Assembly: GCF_001619615.1 (NCBI RefSeq)
Contig: NZ_LQQP01000012.1
Location: 1-64,000 of the forward strand
DNA length: 64,000 nucleotides
Reading direction: 5' to 3'
DNA from: Microbacterium sp. T32
GTDB taxonomy: Bacteria; Actinomycetota; Actinomycetes; Actinomycetales; Microbacteriaceae
The notes under the pieces are model-generated. The model was not told where the DNA came from, did no database searches, and saw only the letters and a list, made by a program, of their open reading frames with translations. Within the stretch, counting starts at the first letter, position 1, and every line of letters begins with the position of its first letter. The translations under genes and the position numbers were made by a program. This document shows, one piece after another, positions 32,924 to 44,189 of this stretch.

Positions 32924-33634
32924 ATGACGACCGCTGGTCCCGGCGCGGGGACACTGCACGACGCTCTCGTCACGCGCATCGGCGCGGACATCGTCCAGGG
33001 CCGTCTGCCCGCGGGATCACGCTTGGTGACGGGCGACCTCGCCGAGGGGTCCTCGCGCGGTGCCGGGCGCGAGGCGGTCCGGGTGCTCGAGGCGCTCGGC
33101 CTCGTGAGCGTGCGCCGCAAAGCCGGTGTCGTCGTCCGTCCGGCCACCGACTGGAACGTCTTCGCGCCGGAGATCATCGAGTGGCGGCTCGGCGGCCCCG
33201 CGCGGGGCGCGCAACTGCGCGAACTCAGCGAGCTGCGCAGCGGCATCGAACCGCTCGCGGCGCGGGGCGCGGCGACGTCGGCCACCGCGGCGCAGCGCGA
33301 GGAACTGGTGGCGTCCGTCCTCGAGATGGCCCGCACCGAGGGTGCCGCCGACGAAGCGGACTACCTCGCCGCGGACGTGCGGTTCCACCGGACGCTGCTC
33401 GTCGCCTCGGGCAACAGCATGTTCGCGGCCCTCGGCGACGTGGTCGAGGCCGTGCTCACCGGCCGGACGCGGCACGAACTCATGCCGCACGACGCCAACC
33501 CGCACGCGGTGCGGTGGCACCAGGATGTCGCCTTCGCGATCGCCGCGGGTCGCGCGGAGGAGGCGGCGCAGGCGATGCGGCTCATCGTCCGTGAAGCCGG
33601 GGATGCCATGGCATCCGCGATCTCCGACGGCTGA
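32924..33634 (+). CDS. gntR: GntR/FadR family regulator, probable gluconate repressor
   Basis: 236 residues: N-terminal winged helix (LHDALVTRIGADIVQGRLPAGSRL... EAVRVLEALGLVSVRRKAGVVVR) and an FCD helical ligand domain (ELRSGIEPLAARGAAT, DVRFHRTLLVASGNSMFA with probable metal-ligating His, AIAAGRAEEAA). Divergent position to gntP, gntK and gnd implies it represses gluconate uptake and catabolism and releases DNA on binding gluconate or 6-phosphogluconate. The target is inferred from context. Confidence 0.9.
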   Translation: MTTAGPGAGTLHDALVTRIGADIVQGRLPAGSRLVTGDLAEGSSRGAGREAVRVLEALGLVSVRRKAGVVVRPATDWNVFAPEIIEWRLGGPARGAQLRELSELRSGIEPLAARGAATSATAAQREELVASVLEMARTEGAADEADYLAADVRFHRTLLVASGNSMFAALGDVVEAVLTGRTRHELMPHDANPHAVRWHQDVAFAIAAGRAEEAAQAMRLIVREAGDAMASAISDG

Positions 33635-33676
33635 GGGGCGCGGTCGGTCCGGGGTCGGAAACCCTCGGGACGCGCG

Positions 33677-33802
33677 TCAGTGCTTCTTGTATCCCGCGTT
33701 GCGGCCCATGGAGAAGAGGGCGCCGACGGTGCCGACGAGTCCGATGGCCGCGATGCCGCCGATGACCCAGAGCACGACGTGGGAGAAGAAGCCGCTGTCC
33801 AT
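33677..33802 (-). CDS. 41-residue single-pass membrane protein
   Basis: ATG 33802 preceded by an excellent GGAGGATC ribosome binding site opens a 41-codon frame, MDSGFFSHVVLWVIGGIAAI... ending GRNAGYKKH. One hydrophobic helix (about residues 8-30) and a basic C-terminus. I do not recognise a family. The ribosome binding site and clean topology support a real small gene despite its size; the longer frame starting at 34027 is rejected. Confidence 0.65.
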   Translation of the reverse strand: MDSGFFSHVVLWVIGGIAAIGLVGTVGALFSMGRNAGYKKH

Positions 33803-33893
33803 GGTGATCCTCCGGGTAGATGGGGTTTCCATCGTACCGTCGCGTCGTCGCCGCCGATGACACGGGCGGGTCGTGCGAAGGACGACGCGCTGG

Positions 33894-33899
33894 TAGACT
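33894..33899 (+). promoter_or_regulatory. probable -10 box of rplY, long leader
   Basis: TAGACT at 33894-33899 is the only good -10 hexamer before rplY and would give a leader of about 180 bases up to ATG 34087. The same hexamer precedes eno (51775-51780). I found no riboswitch or convincing attenuator in the leader. Confidence 0.45.
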
Positions 33900-34086
33900 T
33901 CCGGGGAACTTCGGCGAGGGATGCGTCGTCGTGCGCCCGACGGGTGCGCGTGGCATCCGTGATCGACGCGGTGATGCAGGCTTCCGGCTTTCCTCACGCG
34001 CTCGCGTTCGAGTCGAATCCAGACCACATACGCGCGGACATGATCCGCTCACAAGCTGCGGGACCTGTGCCCGCGAGGAGAACAAC

Positions 34087-34725
34087 ATGTCGGAAGACAA
34101 CAAGGTCGTGGCCGAGCTGCGCGAGAACTTCGGCAAGGGCTTCGCCCGCCGTCTGCGCGCCGCCGGCAAGATCCCTGCCGTCATCTACGGTCACGGCACG
34201 GAGCCGCAGCACGTCGCGCTGCCCGGCCACCAGGTGTCGCTGCTCATCCGCCGCGCCAACGCGCTGCTCGACCTCGACATCAACGGCAAGAGCCAGCTCG
34301 CGCTCGTCAAGGACGTGCAGAAGGACCCGGTGCGCCAGATCGTCGAGCACATCGACCTCCTCGTCGTCCGCAAGGGCGAGAAGGTCGCCGTCGACGTCCC
34401 CGTCGTCGTCACCGGTGAGCCCTTCCCCGGCACCGTGGCCATGCTCGACAACGCCACCGTCTCGCTCGAGGTCGAGGCCACGCACATCCCGCAGAACGTC
34501 GAGGTCTCGGTCGAGGGTCTCGAGGACGGCACGCAGATCACCGCCGCCGACCTCACGCTGCCCTCCGGCGCCACGCTCGTGACCGAGCCCGAGACGCTGA
34601 TCGTCGCCGTCTCGGTGCCGCTCGACACCCTCGCCGCGGAAGAGGAGATCGCCGAGGCCGACGCCGAGATCGCCGAGGAGCAGTCCGAGGAGTCCGAGGC
34701 TGCGGCCGAGGCCGAAGAGAACTGA
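34087..34725 (+). CDS. rplY: 50S ribosomal protein L25 (general stress protein Ctc type)
   Basis: 212 residues. The N-terminal L25 domain binds 5S rRNA (RENFGKGFARRLRAAGKIPAVIYGHG ... DPVRQIVEHIDLLVV, quoted in parts), followed by the TL5/Ctc beta domain and a Glu-rich tail (EEEIAEADAEIAEEQSEE). ATG 34087 is set by GAGGAG seven bases upstream; the frame is open back to 33820 but that part lacks L25 character. Backbone position prs-rplY-pth is retained although 11 kb is inserted after prs. Confidence 0.95.
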   Translation: MSEDNKVVAELRENFGKGFARRLRAAGKIPAVIYGHGTEPQHVALPGHQVSLLIRRANALLDLDINGKSQLALVKDVQKDPVRQIVEHIDLLVVRKGEKVAVDVPVVVTGEPFPGTVAMLDNATVSLEVEATHIPQNVEVSVEGLEDGTQITAADLTLPSGATLVTEPETLIVAVSVPLDTLAAEEEIAEADAEIAEEQSEESEAAAEAEEN

Positions 34726-34755
34726 TCTCGACGGGCCGCGCGAGCGGTCCGTGAT

Positions 34756-34788
34756 CGACGAGGGGGCGTGCTTCACGCCCCCTCGTCG
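34756..34788 (+). terminator. rplY terminator, perfect 15-bp stem
   Basis: CGACGAGGGGGCGTG (34756-34770), three-base loop, CACGCCCCCTCGTCG (34774-34788), 30 bases after the rplY stop. Strongest hairpin in the window after 9691-9756. Confidence 0.85.
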
Positions 34789-34829
34789 TCGTACCGGGGT
34801 CCGCGCACGGACCCGGAAGGATGGATGCC

Positions 34830-35411
34830 ATGGCGGACACCTGGCTGATCGTCGGTCTCGGCAACCCGGGATCGCGGTACGAGGCGACCCGGCACAACGT
34901 CGGGCAAATGGTCGTCGATGAGCTGGCCGGTCGTCGTCGCGAGGCGTTCCGTGCGCACAAGGCGAATGCTCGGGTCGTGGAGACGTGGTTGCGTCCGGGT
35001 GCGGCGAAGCTCGTGCTCGCCAAGCCCAACAGCTTCATGAACGTCTCGGGCGGTCCGGTGTCGGGGCTCGCGAGGTTCTACGACGTCGAACCCGATCACG
35101 TCGTCGTCGTCCACGACGAGCTCGACATCCCGTTCGACGCGATCAAGCTCAAGACCGGGGGAGGCCACGGCGGGCACAACGGCGTCCGTGACGTCGCGAA
35201 GGCCCTCGGGACTCCGGACTTCCCTCGCGTGCGGGTGGGCATCGGTCGCCCCGTCGGACGCCAGGATCCCGCGGACTGGGTTCTCGACCCCTTCGGTGCG
35301 AAGGAGCGCGAGACGCTGCCGATCCTCGTGTCGGACGCCGCCGATGCGGTCGAGACCCTCGTCGAGGACGGTCTTCTCGCCGCCCAGCAGCGCTTCCACG
35401 CGCCGCGCTGA
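34830..35411 (+). CDS. pth: peptidyl-tRNA hydrolase
   Basis: 193 residues; recycles tRNA from prematurely released peptidyl-tRNA. Motifs: [20 protein letters not shown] (catalytic His in RHNVG), [27 protein letters not shown] (catalytic Asp), [21 protein letters not shown]. Two in-frame ATGs exist. GGAAGG directly abuts ATG 34821 but lies nine bases before ATG 34830, so I choose 34830 ([14 protein letters not shown]). Confidence 0.95.
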   Translation: MADTWLIVGLGNPGSRYEATRHNVGQMVVDELAGRRREAFRAHKANARVVETWLRPGAAKLVLAKPNSFMNVSGGPVSGLARFYDVEPDHVVVVHDELDIPFDAIKLKTGGGHGGHNGVRDVAKALGTPDFPRVRVGIGRPVGRQDPADWVLDPFGAKERETLPILVSDAADAVETLVEDGLLAAQQRFHAPR

Positions 35412-35455
35412 GCCCGCGTGGTGCGGCCTCACGGCTGTACCACCGCACCCGTCCC

Positions 35456-35743
35456 TCACCGCCCGGCTCCCGAGTCCCGGGCGCGCATCGCCCGTGACAG
35501 CGTGACGGTCCCGAAGATCGCCGCGGCGACGCCGCTCAGGCAGCCGCCGAGACAGCAGAAATCGCCGACCGCGGCGACCGCGGGGTCGTCGTCCCGCAGC
35601 GTCATTTCGCCGATCGCGAGAAGCGCCGCGCTGATCGAGCCGTAGACGAGGAACGGGACGAGTCGAGACGGGCGCGGGTGTGTCCCCTCGTCGGTCGCGC
35701 CGGCGTCGGAGGCGGGGGTATCCGTCGATCGTGACTGGGGCAT
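35456..35743 (-). CDS. small membrane protein, unknown function
   Basis: 95 residues: a polar N-terminus rich in Thr/Asp/Ser, then two hydrophobic segments (about 29-48 and 58-82), the second with a CCLGGC cysteine cluster. GGAGAGGA precedes ATG 35743. I recognise no family. Some similarity in style (Pro/Ser head plus helices) to the two DUF4190-like neighbours suggests a cluster of small membrane proteins, without proof of common function. Confidence 0.65.
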   Translation of the reverse strand: MPQSRSTDTPASDAGATDEGTHPRPSRLVPFLVYGSISAALLAIGEMTLRDDDPAVAAVGDFCCLGGCLSGVAAAIFGTVTLSRAMRARDSGAGR

Positions 35744-35911
35744 CGGTGTCCTCTCCTGCGGCGAGCGGCCGTGAGGCCTCCGGCGAGGCTAGGCGGGATG
35801 CTCCGATGCGCGCGGAGGAGAGTGCGGGATCTGTGGATGAATCCGTGTGATCCCGGCCTGTGGAGGAGGGGTGGCGCGCGGTCATCGCCGGGTGCAGGGC
35901 CCGGGCGCGCA

Positions 35912-35941
35912 GAAAGGCCCCGACCGAAGTCGAGGCCTTTC
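35912..35941 (-). terminator. terminator after the first DUF4190-like gene
   Basis: GAAAGGCC (35912-35919) pairs with GGCCTTTC (35934-35941) with CGAC/GTCG pairing inside, 12 bases past the minus-strand stop. The minus-strand transcript ends in a short U-rich arm (CCUUUC). Confidence 0.7.
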
Positions 35942-35952
35942 GTGGTCCGTGC

Positions 35953-36486
35953 TCAGGAGATGTACGGCGCTGCGCCGACGCCCACTCCGACGGTGAGGAA
36001 GATCAGGACGATACCGCCGCCGATCACCGCGAGCACGATCGCCGCGATTCCCCAACCGCGACCGCGATTCTTGACCGTGGCGACGATGCCCTGGATGAAA
36101 CCCCACAGGGCGAATGCGCCCCAGACGAGGAAAGCCGCGATGGTGAGGAGGCCTGCGGCGATTCCCATCTGCTGGACAGACGGAGGGACGCTGTCGTAGT
36201 CGAGGGTCCCGGTGCCGGTGGAGTAGTCGGCGTACTGCGTCAGGCCGCCGGTCTGCATTCCCCCGATGGTCGCGAGGATAGAACCGATGATGATGCCGAC
36301 GAGCGCGGCGACGAAGGCGATGAGGCCGAGCCGGCTCGAGCCCTTGGGGCGCGCGGCGGGGGCGCCGTACGCAGCGGGCGGGGCGCTGTAGCCGGCCTGC
36401 GGCGCGGTGTATCCGCTCTGGGCCGCTTCGGCGCGCGTGGCCGGCGGCGGGTTGTACGGCTCGGGGGGCGGCGGTGTGCTGGTCAC
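35953..36486 (-). CDS. DUF4190-like membrane protein with Pro/Tyr-rich head
   Basis: 177 residues: N-terminal Pro/Ala/Tyr-rich cytoplasmic-type head with SGYTAPQAGYSAPPAAYGAP repeats, then three hydrophobic segments (about 58-80, 110-135, 148-172) and NRGRGWGIAAIVLAVIGG, the motif shared by DUF4190 proteins. GTG 36486 is set by AGAGGAG eight bases upstream; an upstream ATG gives an Arg-rich start without support. Paralogue of the next gene. Confidence 0.78.
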   Translation of the reverse strand: MTSTPPPPEPYNPPPATRAEAAQSGYTAPQAGYSAPPAAYGAPAARPKGSSRLGLIAFVAALVGIIIGSILATIGGMQTGGLTQYADYSTGTGTLDYDSVPPSVQQMGIAAGLLTIAAFLVWGAFALWGFIQGIVATVKNRGRGWGIAAIVLAVIGGGIVLIFLTVGVGVGAAPYIS

Positions 36487-36596
36487 GGTGTGCTCCTCTG
36501 ATCGACGAGGACGAGGACGTCCTGGTGCCGTCAGTTTATGGAGTCGCCGTAAGTTCGCCACGAGGATCGACACGTCCTTGACGAAAGCGGTAATGC

Positions 36597-37067
36597 TCAG
36601 GCAAGGGACCCGGCGGACGCGGCCGCCCCGGCGGCGAGGGCGACGAACACCAGCAGTCCGAACACGAACGGCCCGAACGCCGACACCAGGATGGCGGCGA
36701 TCCCGGTTCCGCGTCCCAGGTTCCGCGCGGTCGCCACGATGCCGATGACGAACGCGGCGATTCCGAGCGCCGTCCCCGACCAGAATGCGATCTCGCCGAG
36801 CAGGACGAAATCCCGCACGGGCGACAGTACGCGCCAGTCGAACGTCTGCCCGCCGCGGGCGACGAACTCGGCCCCGGCGCCGCGGGCGACGATGAACGCG
36901 GCGAACCCGGCGACCACCGAGGCCAGCACTCCCGCGAGGAGGGCGAGCACGAGGCCGATCGCCCCCAGCGGCCGGGGGCGGGATGCCGTGGGCGGCGGCG
37001 TCAGCAGCGTTCCGACCGGGGGCGCCGCGTGCGGGGCGGCGAATTCGGGCGAACCGGGCGAGGTCAT
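36597..37067 (-). CDS. DUF4190-like membrane protein, paralogue
   Basis: 156 residues with a short Pro-rich head, three hydrophobic segments and the shared VATARNLGRGTGIAAILVSAF motif (quoted here as two overlapping halves of the same site: ARNLGRGTGIAAIL). Function unknown. ATG 37067 lies six bases after TACAGT on the minus strand, a leaderless start. The very long open frame reaching 38570 is antisense to mfd and rejected. Confidence 0.75.
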   Translation of the reverse strand: MTSPGSPEFAAPHAAPPVGTLLTPPPTASRPRPLGAIGLVLALLAGVLASVVAGFAAFIVARGAGAEFVARGGQTFDWRVLSPVRDFVLLGEIAFWSGTALGIAAFVIGIVATARNLGRGTGIAAILVSAFGPFVFGLLVFVALAAGAAASAGSLA

Positions 37068-37073
37068 GACCTC

Positions 37074-37079
37074 ACTGTA
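37074..37079 (-). promoter_or_regulatory. -10 box of the leaderless DUF4190 paralogue
   Basis: TACAGT on the minus strand, six bases (GAGGTC), then ATG 37067. Divergent to the mfd promoter 115 bases away. Confidence 0.5.
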
Positions 37080-37192
37080 CGACCCGCGAGCCGGGGGCGC
37101 CGAAGCTTCCGCGCGGGGCGATCTCCGGCCGCGACGGCCCCGTTCGCGCGCCCGTGTCCACAGCTCCCGGAGCCCGTGTCCGCGCCCCCGCG

Positions 37193-37198
37193 TAGGAT
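37193..37198 (+). promoter_or_regulatory. -10 box of leaderless mfd
   Basis: TAGGAT at 37193-37198 followed by seven bases and GTG 37206; no Shine-Dalgarno. Confidence 0.5.
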
Positions 37199-37205
37199 GT
37201 GTCGA

Positions 37206-40200
37206 GTGACAGTTCCCGGGATCGTTCGCGCCCTCGAGCAGGCTGAGTCGTACCGGGAGGCCGCTGCCGCGGCATCCTCCGATCTGTCTCTCTCCGTCGT
37301 CGACGGGCTCGACGCGCCCGTCATCGCGGGTCTCCTCGAGCGTCGGCGTACGGGCGGCGCGCCCGGTGCCGTTCTGGTGATCGCGCCGACCGGTCGTCGC
37401 GCCGAGTCGCTCGGCCCCGCCCTGGATGCCGTGCTCCCGGGCGCGCACGTTCTGCACTTCCCGGCGTGGGAGACGCTGCCGCACGAGCGTCTGAGCCCCA
37501 GCCCCGAGACCGTCGGCCGCCGCCTCGACGTCCTGCGCCGGATCGCCGCGTGGGACGGCTCGGTTCCGCTCGTCGTCACCGCCTCGGTGCGCAGTGCCCT
37601 CCAGCCGCTCGCGCCGGGCCTCGGCGACGTCGAGCCGGTCGAGTTGCGCGTCGGTGGTCGCGGGCACGAGCTCGAGACGGTGACCACGCGTCTCGTCGAA
37701 CTGGCGTATCACCGCGTCGACATGGTGTCCCGCCGCGGCGAGTTCGCGGTGCGCGGTGGCATCCTGGACGTCTTCCCGCCGGTCGCCGACCACCCGTACC
37801 GGATCGAGTTCTTCGGTGACGAGGTCGACCAGATCCGCGCGTTCTCCGTGGCCGATCAGCGTTCGCTGCCCGGCGAGGTGTCCGACGTCTCGCTGGTCCC
37901 CAGCCGCGAGCTGCTGCTGACCCCCGCCGTCCGCGAGCGCGCCGCCGAGCTGCGCGACGGCTACCCGGGTCTCCGGCAGTTGCTCGAGAAGATGGCCGAG
38001 GGGATTCCGGCGGAGGGCATGGAGTCGCTCATCCCGGTGCTCGTCGACGACCTCGTGACGCTCGTCGATTACCTGCCCGGTGGCAGTGCCGTCGCGCTCG
38101 TCGACCCCGAGCGGTCGCTCGCCCGCGCCACGACGCTCGGCGACACCAACCGCGAGTTCCTCGAGGCCGCGTGGTCGGCGGCCACCGCCGGAGCAGACAC
38201 CCCCGTCGATCTGGGCGCGGGCGACTTCGTCACGCTCGACGACCTGAGAGAAATCGCCGGGGGCCGTGGCGGCGTGTGGTGGCGACTGAGCGCGTTCGAC
38301 TCCGGAGCGGCGGATGCCGAGGCCGAGGGCCTCGTGGTGGGCGACGACTCGGCGCACCGGGTGAAGGCCGACCCCGTTCCGTCCTTCCAGGGCAACGTCG
38401 ATGGCGCGACGGCACACGTCGGGGAGCTGCTCGCGGACGGGTGGGCCGTCGTGGTGACGGCATCCGGTCCGGGTCTCGTCGACCGCGCGCGCGACGTGCT
38501 CGCCGAACGCGGGATCGCGGCGCGCAAGGTCGATGACGTCCGCACGCCGCCCGAGCCGGGCGTGGCGCACGTCGTGTGCGCCTCGCTGGAGCGCGGGTTC
38601 GAGCTGACCGAGGTCAAGTTCGCCGTCATCACCGAGACGGAGTTCTACGGGCGCTCGGTCGGGAACGACAACCGCGGCGCGAAGAAGCTCGCGTCACGTC
38701 GGCGCAACGTCGTCGATCCGCTGCAGCTCAAGCCCGGCGACGTGGTCGTGCACGCGACGCACGGCATCGGCAAGTTCCTCGAGCTCACGCGCCGCGAGGT
38801 CTCCAGCGGCGGCCGCAACGCAGTGAAGACGACGAAGGAGTACCTGGTCCTGGAGTACGCGCCGTCCAAGCGCGGCTACCCGGGCGACAAGCTCTTCGTG
38901 CCCACCGATCAGCTCGACCTGCTGTCGAAGTACGTCGGCGGCGAGGCGCCCGTGCTGTCGAAGATGGGCGGGAGTGACTGGGCCGCGGCCAAGGGGCGCG
39001 CGCGCAAGGCGGTGCGCGACATCGCGGTCGAGCTGGTCAAGCTCTACTCGGCGCGCATGGCGGCGAAGGGGTACGCGTTCGGCCCGGACACGCCGTGGCA
39101 GCGGGAGCTGGAAGAGGCGTTCCCGTTCGCCGAGACGCAGGACCAGCTGCAGACGATCGACGAGATCAAGGCCGACATGGAGAAGCCGATCCCGATGGAC
39201 CGGCTGCTCTCCGGCGACGTCGGGTTCGGCAAGACCGAGGTCGCCGTGCGCGCCGCGTTCAAGGCGATCCAGGATGGCAAGCAGGTCGCCATGCTCGTGC
39301 CGACCACCCTGCTGGTGAAGCAGCACCTCGAGACCTTCGCGGAGCGCTTCGCCGGCTTCCCCGTGACGGTGCGTCCGCTCTCGCGCTTCCAGACCGACAA
39401 GGAGGCGAAGGCCACGCTCGCGGGGCTCACCGACGGCACGGTCGACATGGTCATCGGCACGCACCGGATCCTCACCGAGAAGGTCATCTTCAAAGACCTG
39501 GGCCTCATGATCATCGACGAGGAGCAGCGATTCGGCGTCGAGCACAAGGACGCGCTGAAGAAGCTCAAGACCAACGTCGACATCCTCGCCATGAGCGCGA
39601 CGCCCATCCCGCGCACGCTCGAGATGGCGGTCACCGGCATCCGCGAGATGTCGACGCTCGCGACGCCGCCGGAGGATCGGCATCCGATTCTGTCGTATGT
39701 CGGCCCGCGCAACGACAAGCAGATCGCCGCTGCGATCCGGCGCGAGCTGCTGCGTGAGGGCCAGGTGTTCTACGTGCACAACCGGGTCTCGTCGATCCAG
39801 CGGGTCGCCGCGCACCTCGCCGAGCTCGTGCCCGAGGCCCGGATCGTCGTCGCGCACGGGCAGATGGGGGAGCACGCGCTCGAGCAGGTCGTCGACGACT
39901 TCTGGGAGCGTCGCGCCGACGTCCTCGTGTCGACCACGATCATCGAGACCGGCCTCGACATCGCCAACGCCAACACGATCATCATCGACCGGGCCGACAA
40001 ATACGGCCTGTCGCAGCTGCACCAGCTGCGCGGCCGCGTGGGCCGCGGCCGCGAGCGCGCGTACGCGTACTTCCTGTACGACGAGATGAAGCCGCTGTCG
40101 GAGACCGCAGCCGACCGCCTCGAGACGATCGCCGTCAACAACGACCTCGGCAGCGGCATGCAGGTCGCTCTGAAAGACCTCGAGCTGCGCGGCGCGGGAA

Positions 40201-40793
40201 ATCTGCTGGGGGCGGAGCAGGCCGGACACATCGCCGGCGTCGGGTTCGACCTGTACCTGCGCATGATCGGCGAGGCCGTCGCGACCTTCCGCGGAGAGGA
40301 CACCGAGGGGCCCACCGAGCTGCGCCTCGAACTCCCCGTCGATGCGCGTCTGCCCGAGACGTACATCGACAGCGAGCGGCTGCGCCTCGAGGCCTACCAG
40401 AAGCTGTCGGCCGCGGCATCCGCCACCGCCAAGGACGACGCGATCGACCTCGTGATCGAGGAACTCCGCGACCGCTACGGCGAGCCGCCCGCGGAGGTCG
40501 AGGGCCTGATCGCGGTCGCGCGTCTGCGGCGTCGCGCCGCGCAGGCCGGTCTCGCGGACGTCGTGGCCATGGGCTCGAACCTCCGCATCGCCCCGGCGCA
40601 CCTCGCCGACTCGATGCGCGTGCGTCTGCAGCGGCTATATCCGAAGGCGAAGCTCGTCGCGAACGGGGATGCCATGGTCGTCCCGCTCCCGCCGGATGCC
40701 GACGACGCGAACCTCATCGCCTGGGTGCGGCAGCTGCTCGACGCGCTGTGGCCGTTGCCGGCCGAGAAGGCGACCGAGACCGCGACGGCCTGA
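37206..40793 (+). CDS. mfd: transcription-repair coupling factor
   Basis: 1195-residue DNA translocase that removes RNA polymerase stalled at lesions and recruits UvrA. In order: UvrB-like N-terminal region (VLHFPAWETLPHERLSP), RNA-polymerase-interaction domain (LKPGDVVVHATHGIGKFLEL near 510), helicase motifs (LLSGDVGFGKTEVAVRAAFK Walker A, IIDEEQRFG Walker B, SATPIPRTLEMA, TTIIETGLDI, QLHQLRGRVGRGRERAYAY in parts) and the C-terminal TRCF domain. Length is normal. GTG 37206 is chosen over the upstream open frame because of the TAGGAT box seven bases before it. Confidence 0.96.
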   Translation: MTVPGIVRALEQAESYREAAAAASSDLSLSVVDGLDAPVIAGLLERRRTGGAPGAVLVIAPTGRRAESLGPALDAVLPGAHVLHFPAWETLPHERLSPSPETVGRRLDVLRRIAAWDGSVPLVVTASVRSALQPLAPGLGDVEPVELRVGGRGHELETVTTRLVELAYHRVDMVSRRGEFAVRGGILDVFPPVADHPYRIEFFGDEVDQIRAFSVADQRSLPGEVSDVSLVPSRELLLTPAVRERAAELRDGYPGLRQLLEKMAEGIPAEGMESLIPVLVDDLVTLVDYLPGGSAVALVDPERSLARATTLGDTNREFLEAAWSAATAGADTPVDLGAGDFVTLDDLREIAGGRGGVWWRLSAFDSGAADAEAEGLVVGDDSAHRVKADPVPSFQGNVDGATAHVGELLADGWAVVVTASGPGLVDRARDVLAERGIAARKVDDVRTPPEPGVAHVVCASLERGFELTEVKFAVITETEFYGRSVGNDNRGAKKLASRRRNVVDPLQLKPGDVVVHATHGIGKFLELTRREVSSGGRNAVKTTKEYLVLEYAPSKRGYPGDKLFVPTDQLDLLSKYVGGEAPVLSKMGGSDWAAAKGRARKAVRDIAVELVKLYSARMAAKGYAFGPDTPWQRELEEAFPFAETQDQLQTIDEIKADMEKPIPMDRLLSGDVGFGKTEVAVRAAFKAIQDGKQVAMLVPTTLLVKQHLETFAERFAGFPVTVRPLSRFQTDKEAKATLAGLTDGTVDMVIGTHRILTEKVIFKDLGLMIIDEEQRFGVEHKDALKKLKTNVDILAMSATPIPRTLEMAVTGIREMSTLATPPEDRHPILSYVGPRNDKQIAAAIRRELLREGQVFYVHNRVSSIQRVAAHLAELVPEARIVVAHGQMGEHALEQVVDDFWERRADVLVSTTIIETGLDIANANTIIIDRADKYGLSQLHQLRGRVGRGRERAYAYFLYDEMKPLSETAADRLETIAVNNDLGSGMQVALKDLELRGAGNLLGAEQAGHIAGVGFDLYLRMIGEAVATFRGEDTEGPTELRLELPVDARLPETYIDSERLRLEAYQKLSAAASATAKDDAIDLVIEELRDRYGEPPAEVEGLIAVARLRRRAAQAGLADVVAMGSNLRIAPAHLADSMRVRLQRLYPKAKLVANGDAMVVPLPPDADDANLIAWVRQLLDALWPLPAEKATETATA

Positions 40794-40835
40794 GCGGGAC
40801 TACGCTGGCGGGCACCGACGGGAAGGACGGCGCCC

Positions 40836-41435
40836 ATGCGCTTCGCTCATCTCGGGGCCGAGCCCCGCATCCACCCGGACGCCGTGATCGCCCCCACCGC
40901 GGTCATCAGCGGTGACGTCACGATCGGACCCGGATGCCAGGTCCTCCACGGCGCGGTCCTCACCGCCGAGGGCACCCGGATCGTGCTGAGGGAGAACACC
41001 ATCGTGATGGAGAACGCCCTGCTGCGGGCCAGTTCCACCCACGCGGTGCATGTCGGCGCGCACACGCTCATCGGCCCGATGGCGAGCGTCGCGGGAGCCG
41101 ACGTCGGCGACGAGGTGTTCCTCGCCACCGGCACCCGCGTGTTCAACGGCGCGGAGATCGGCGACCGCAGCGAGGTGCGCATCAACGCGATCGTGCACCT
41201 GCGCACGGTGCTGCCGCCCGAGACGGTGGTGCCGATCGGCTGGGTCGCGGTCGGCGACCCCGTGCAGCTCCTCTCGCCGGACCGGCACGACGAGATCTGG
41301 GCCGCGCAGAAGGAGCTCGACTTCCCCGGGTACGTCTTCGGTCTCGATCGCGAGACGCCCGACCTGATGGTGCAGCTCACCGAGCGGTACGGCCGCAGCC
41401 TCGCGCGCCACGCGCACGACAGACGCCTCGACTGA
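40836..41435 (+). CDS. gamma-carbonic-anhydrase-like hexapeptide-repeat protein
   Basis: 199 residues folding as a left-handed beta-helix (repeats such as AVIAPTAVISGDVTIGPGCQ). In gamma carbonic anhydrases three His bind zinc; here candidate His occur in TIVMENALLRASSTHAVHVGAH and IVHLRTVLP, but the set is incomplete by eye, so it may be a YrdA/PaaY-type thioesterase or metal-binding protein instead. GGAAGGA precedes ATG 40836 and TACGCT lies about 35 bases upstream. A bidirectional hairpin separates it from the convergent ppc. Confidence 0.8.
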   Translation: MRFAHLGAEPRIHPDAVIAPTAVISGDVTIGPGCQVLHGAVLTAEGTRIVLRENTIVMENALLRASSTHAVHVGAHTLIGPMASVAGADVGDEVFLATGTRVFNGAEIGDRSEVRINAIVHLRTVLPPETVVPIGWVAVGDPVQLLSPDRHDEIWAAQKELDFPGYVFGLDRETPDLMVQLTERYGRSLARHAHDRRLD

Positions 41436-41441
41436 GACGGA

Positions 41442-41473
41442 AAGCGCCGACACCCCGAGGGACGCCGGCGCTT
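41442..41473. terminator. bidirectional terminator between convergent genes
   Basis: AAGCGCCG (41442-41449) pairs with CGGCGCTT (41466-41473) between the hexapeptide-repeat gene and ppc. Confidence 0.75.
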
Positions 41474-41488
41474 CCGTGTAGAGCCGGA

Positions 41489-44161
<2,673 letters not shown>

Positions 44162-44168
44162 ACGGCCC

Positions 44169-44174
44169 AGGATA
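44169..44174 (-). promoter_or_regulatory. -10 box of leaderless ppc
   Basis: TATCCT on the minus strand followed by GGGCCGT and GTG 44161. Upstream, 44190-44203 carries GGCCAGATCACGTG, a word repeated after mazG. Confidence 0.5.
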
Positions 44175-44189
44175 GTTGCGTCACGTTGC

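Noticed and set aside
33820..34086. 89-residue N-terminal extension of L25 (open frame in phase with rplY)
   Set aside because: No L25 homology in that part, and a clear GAGGAG ribosome binding site precedes ATG 34087. It is better explained as an untranslated leader.
33900..34086. Riboswitch or autoregulatory RNA in the rplY leader
   Set aside because: I could not find a conserved riboswitch core or a convincing terminator/antiterminator pair by eye.
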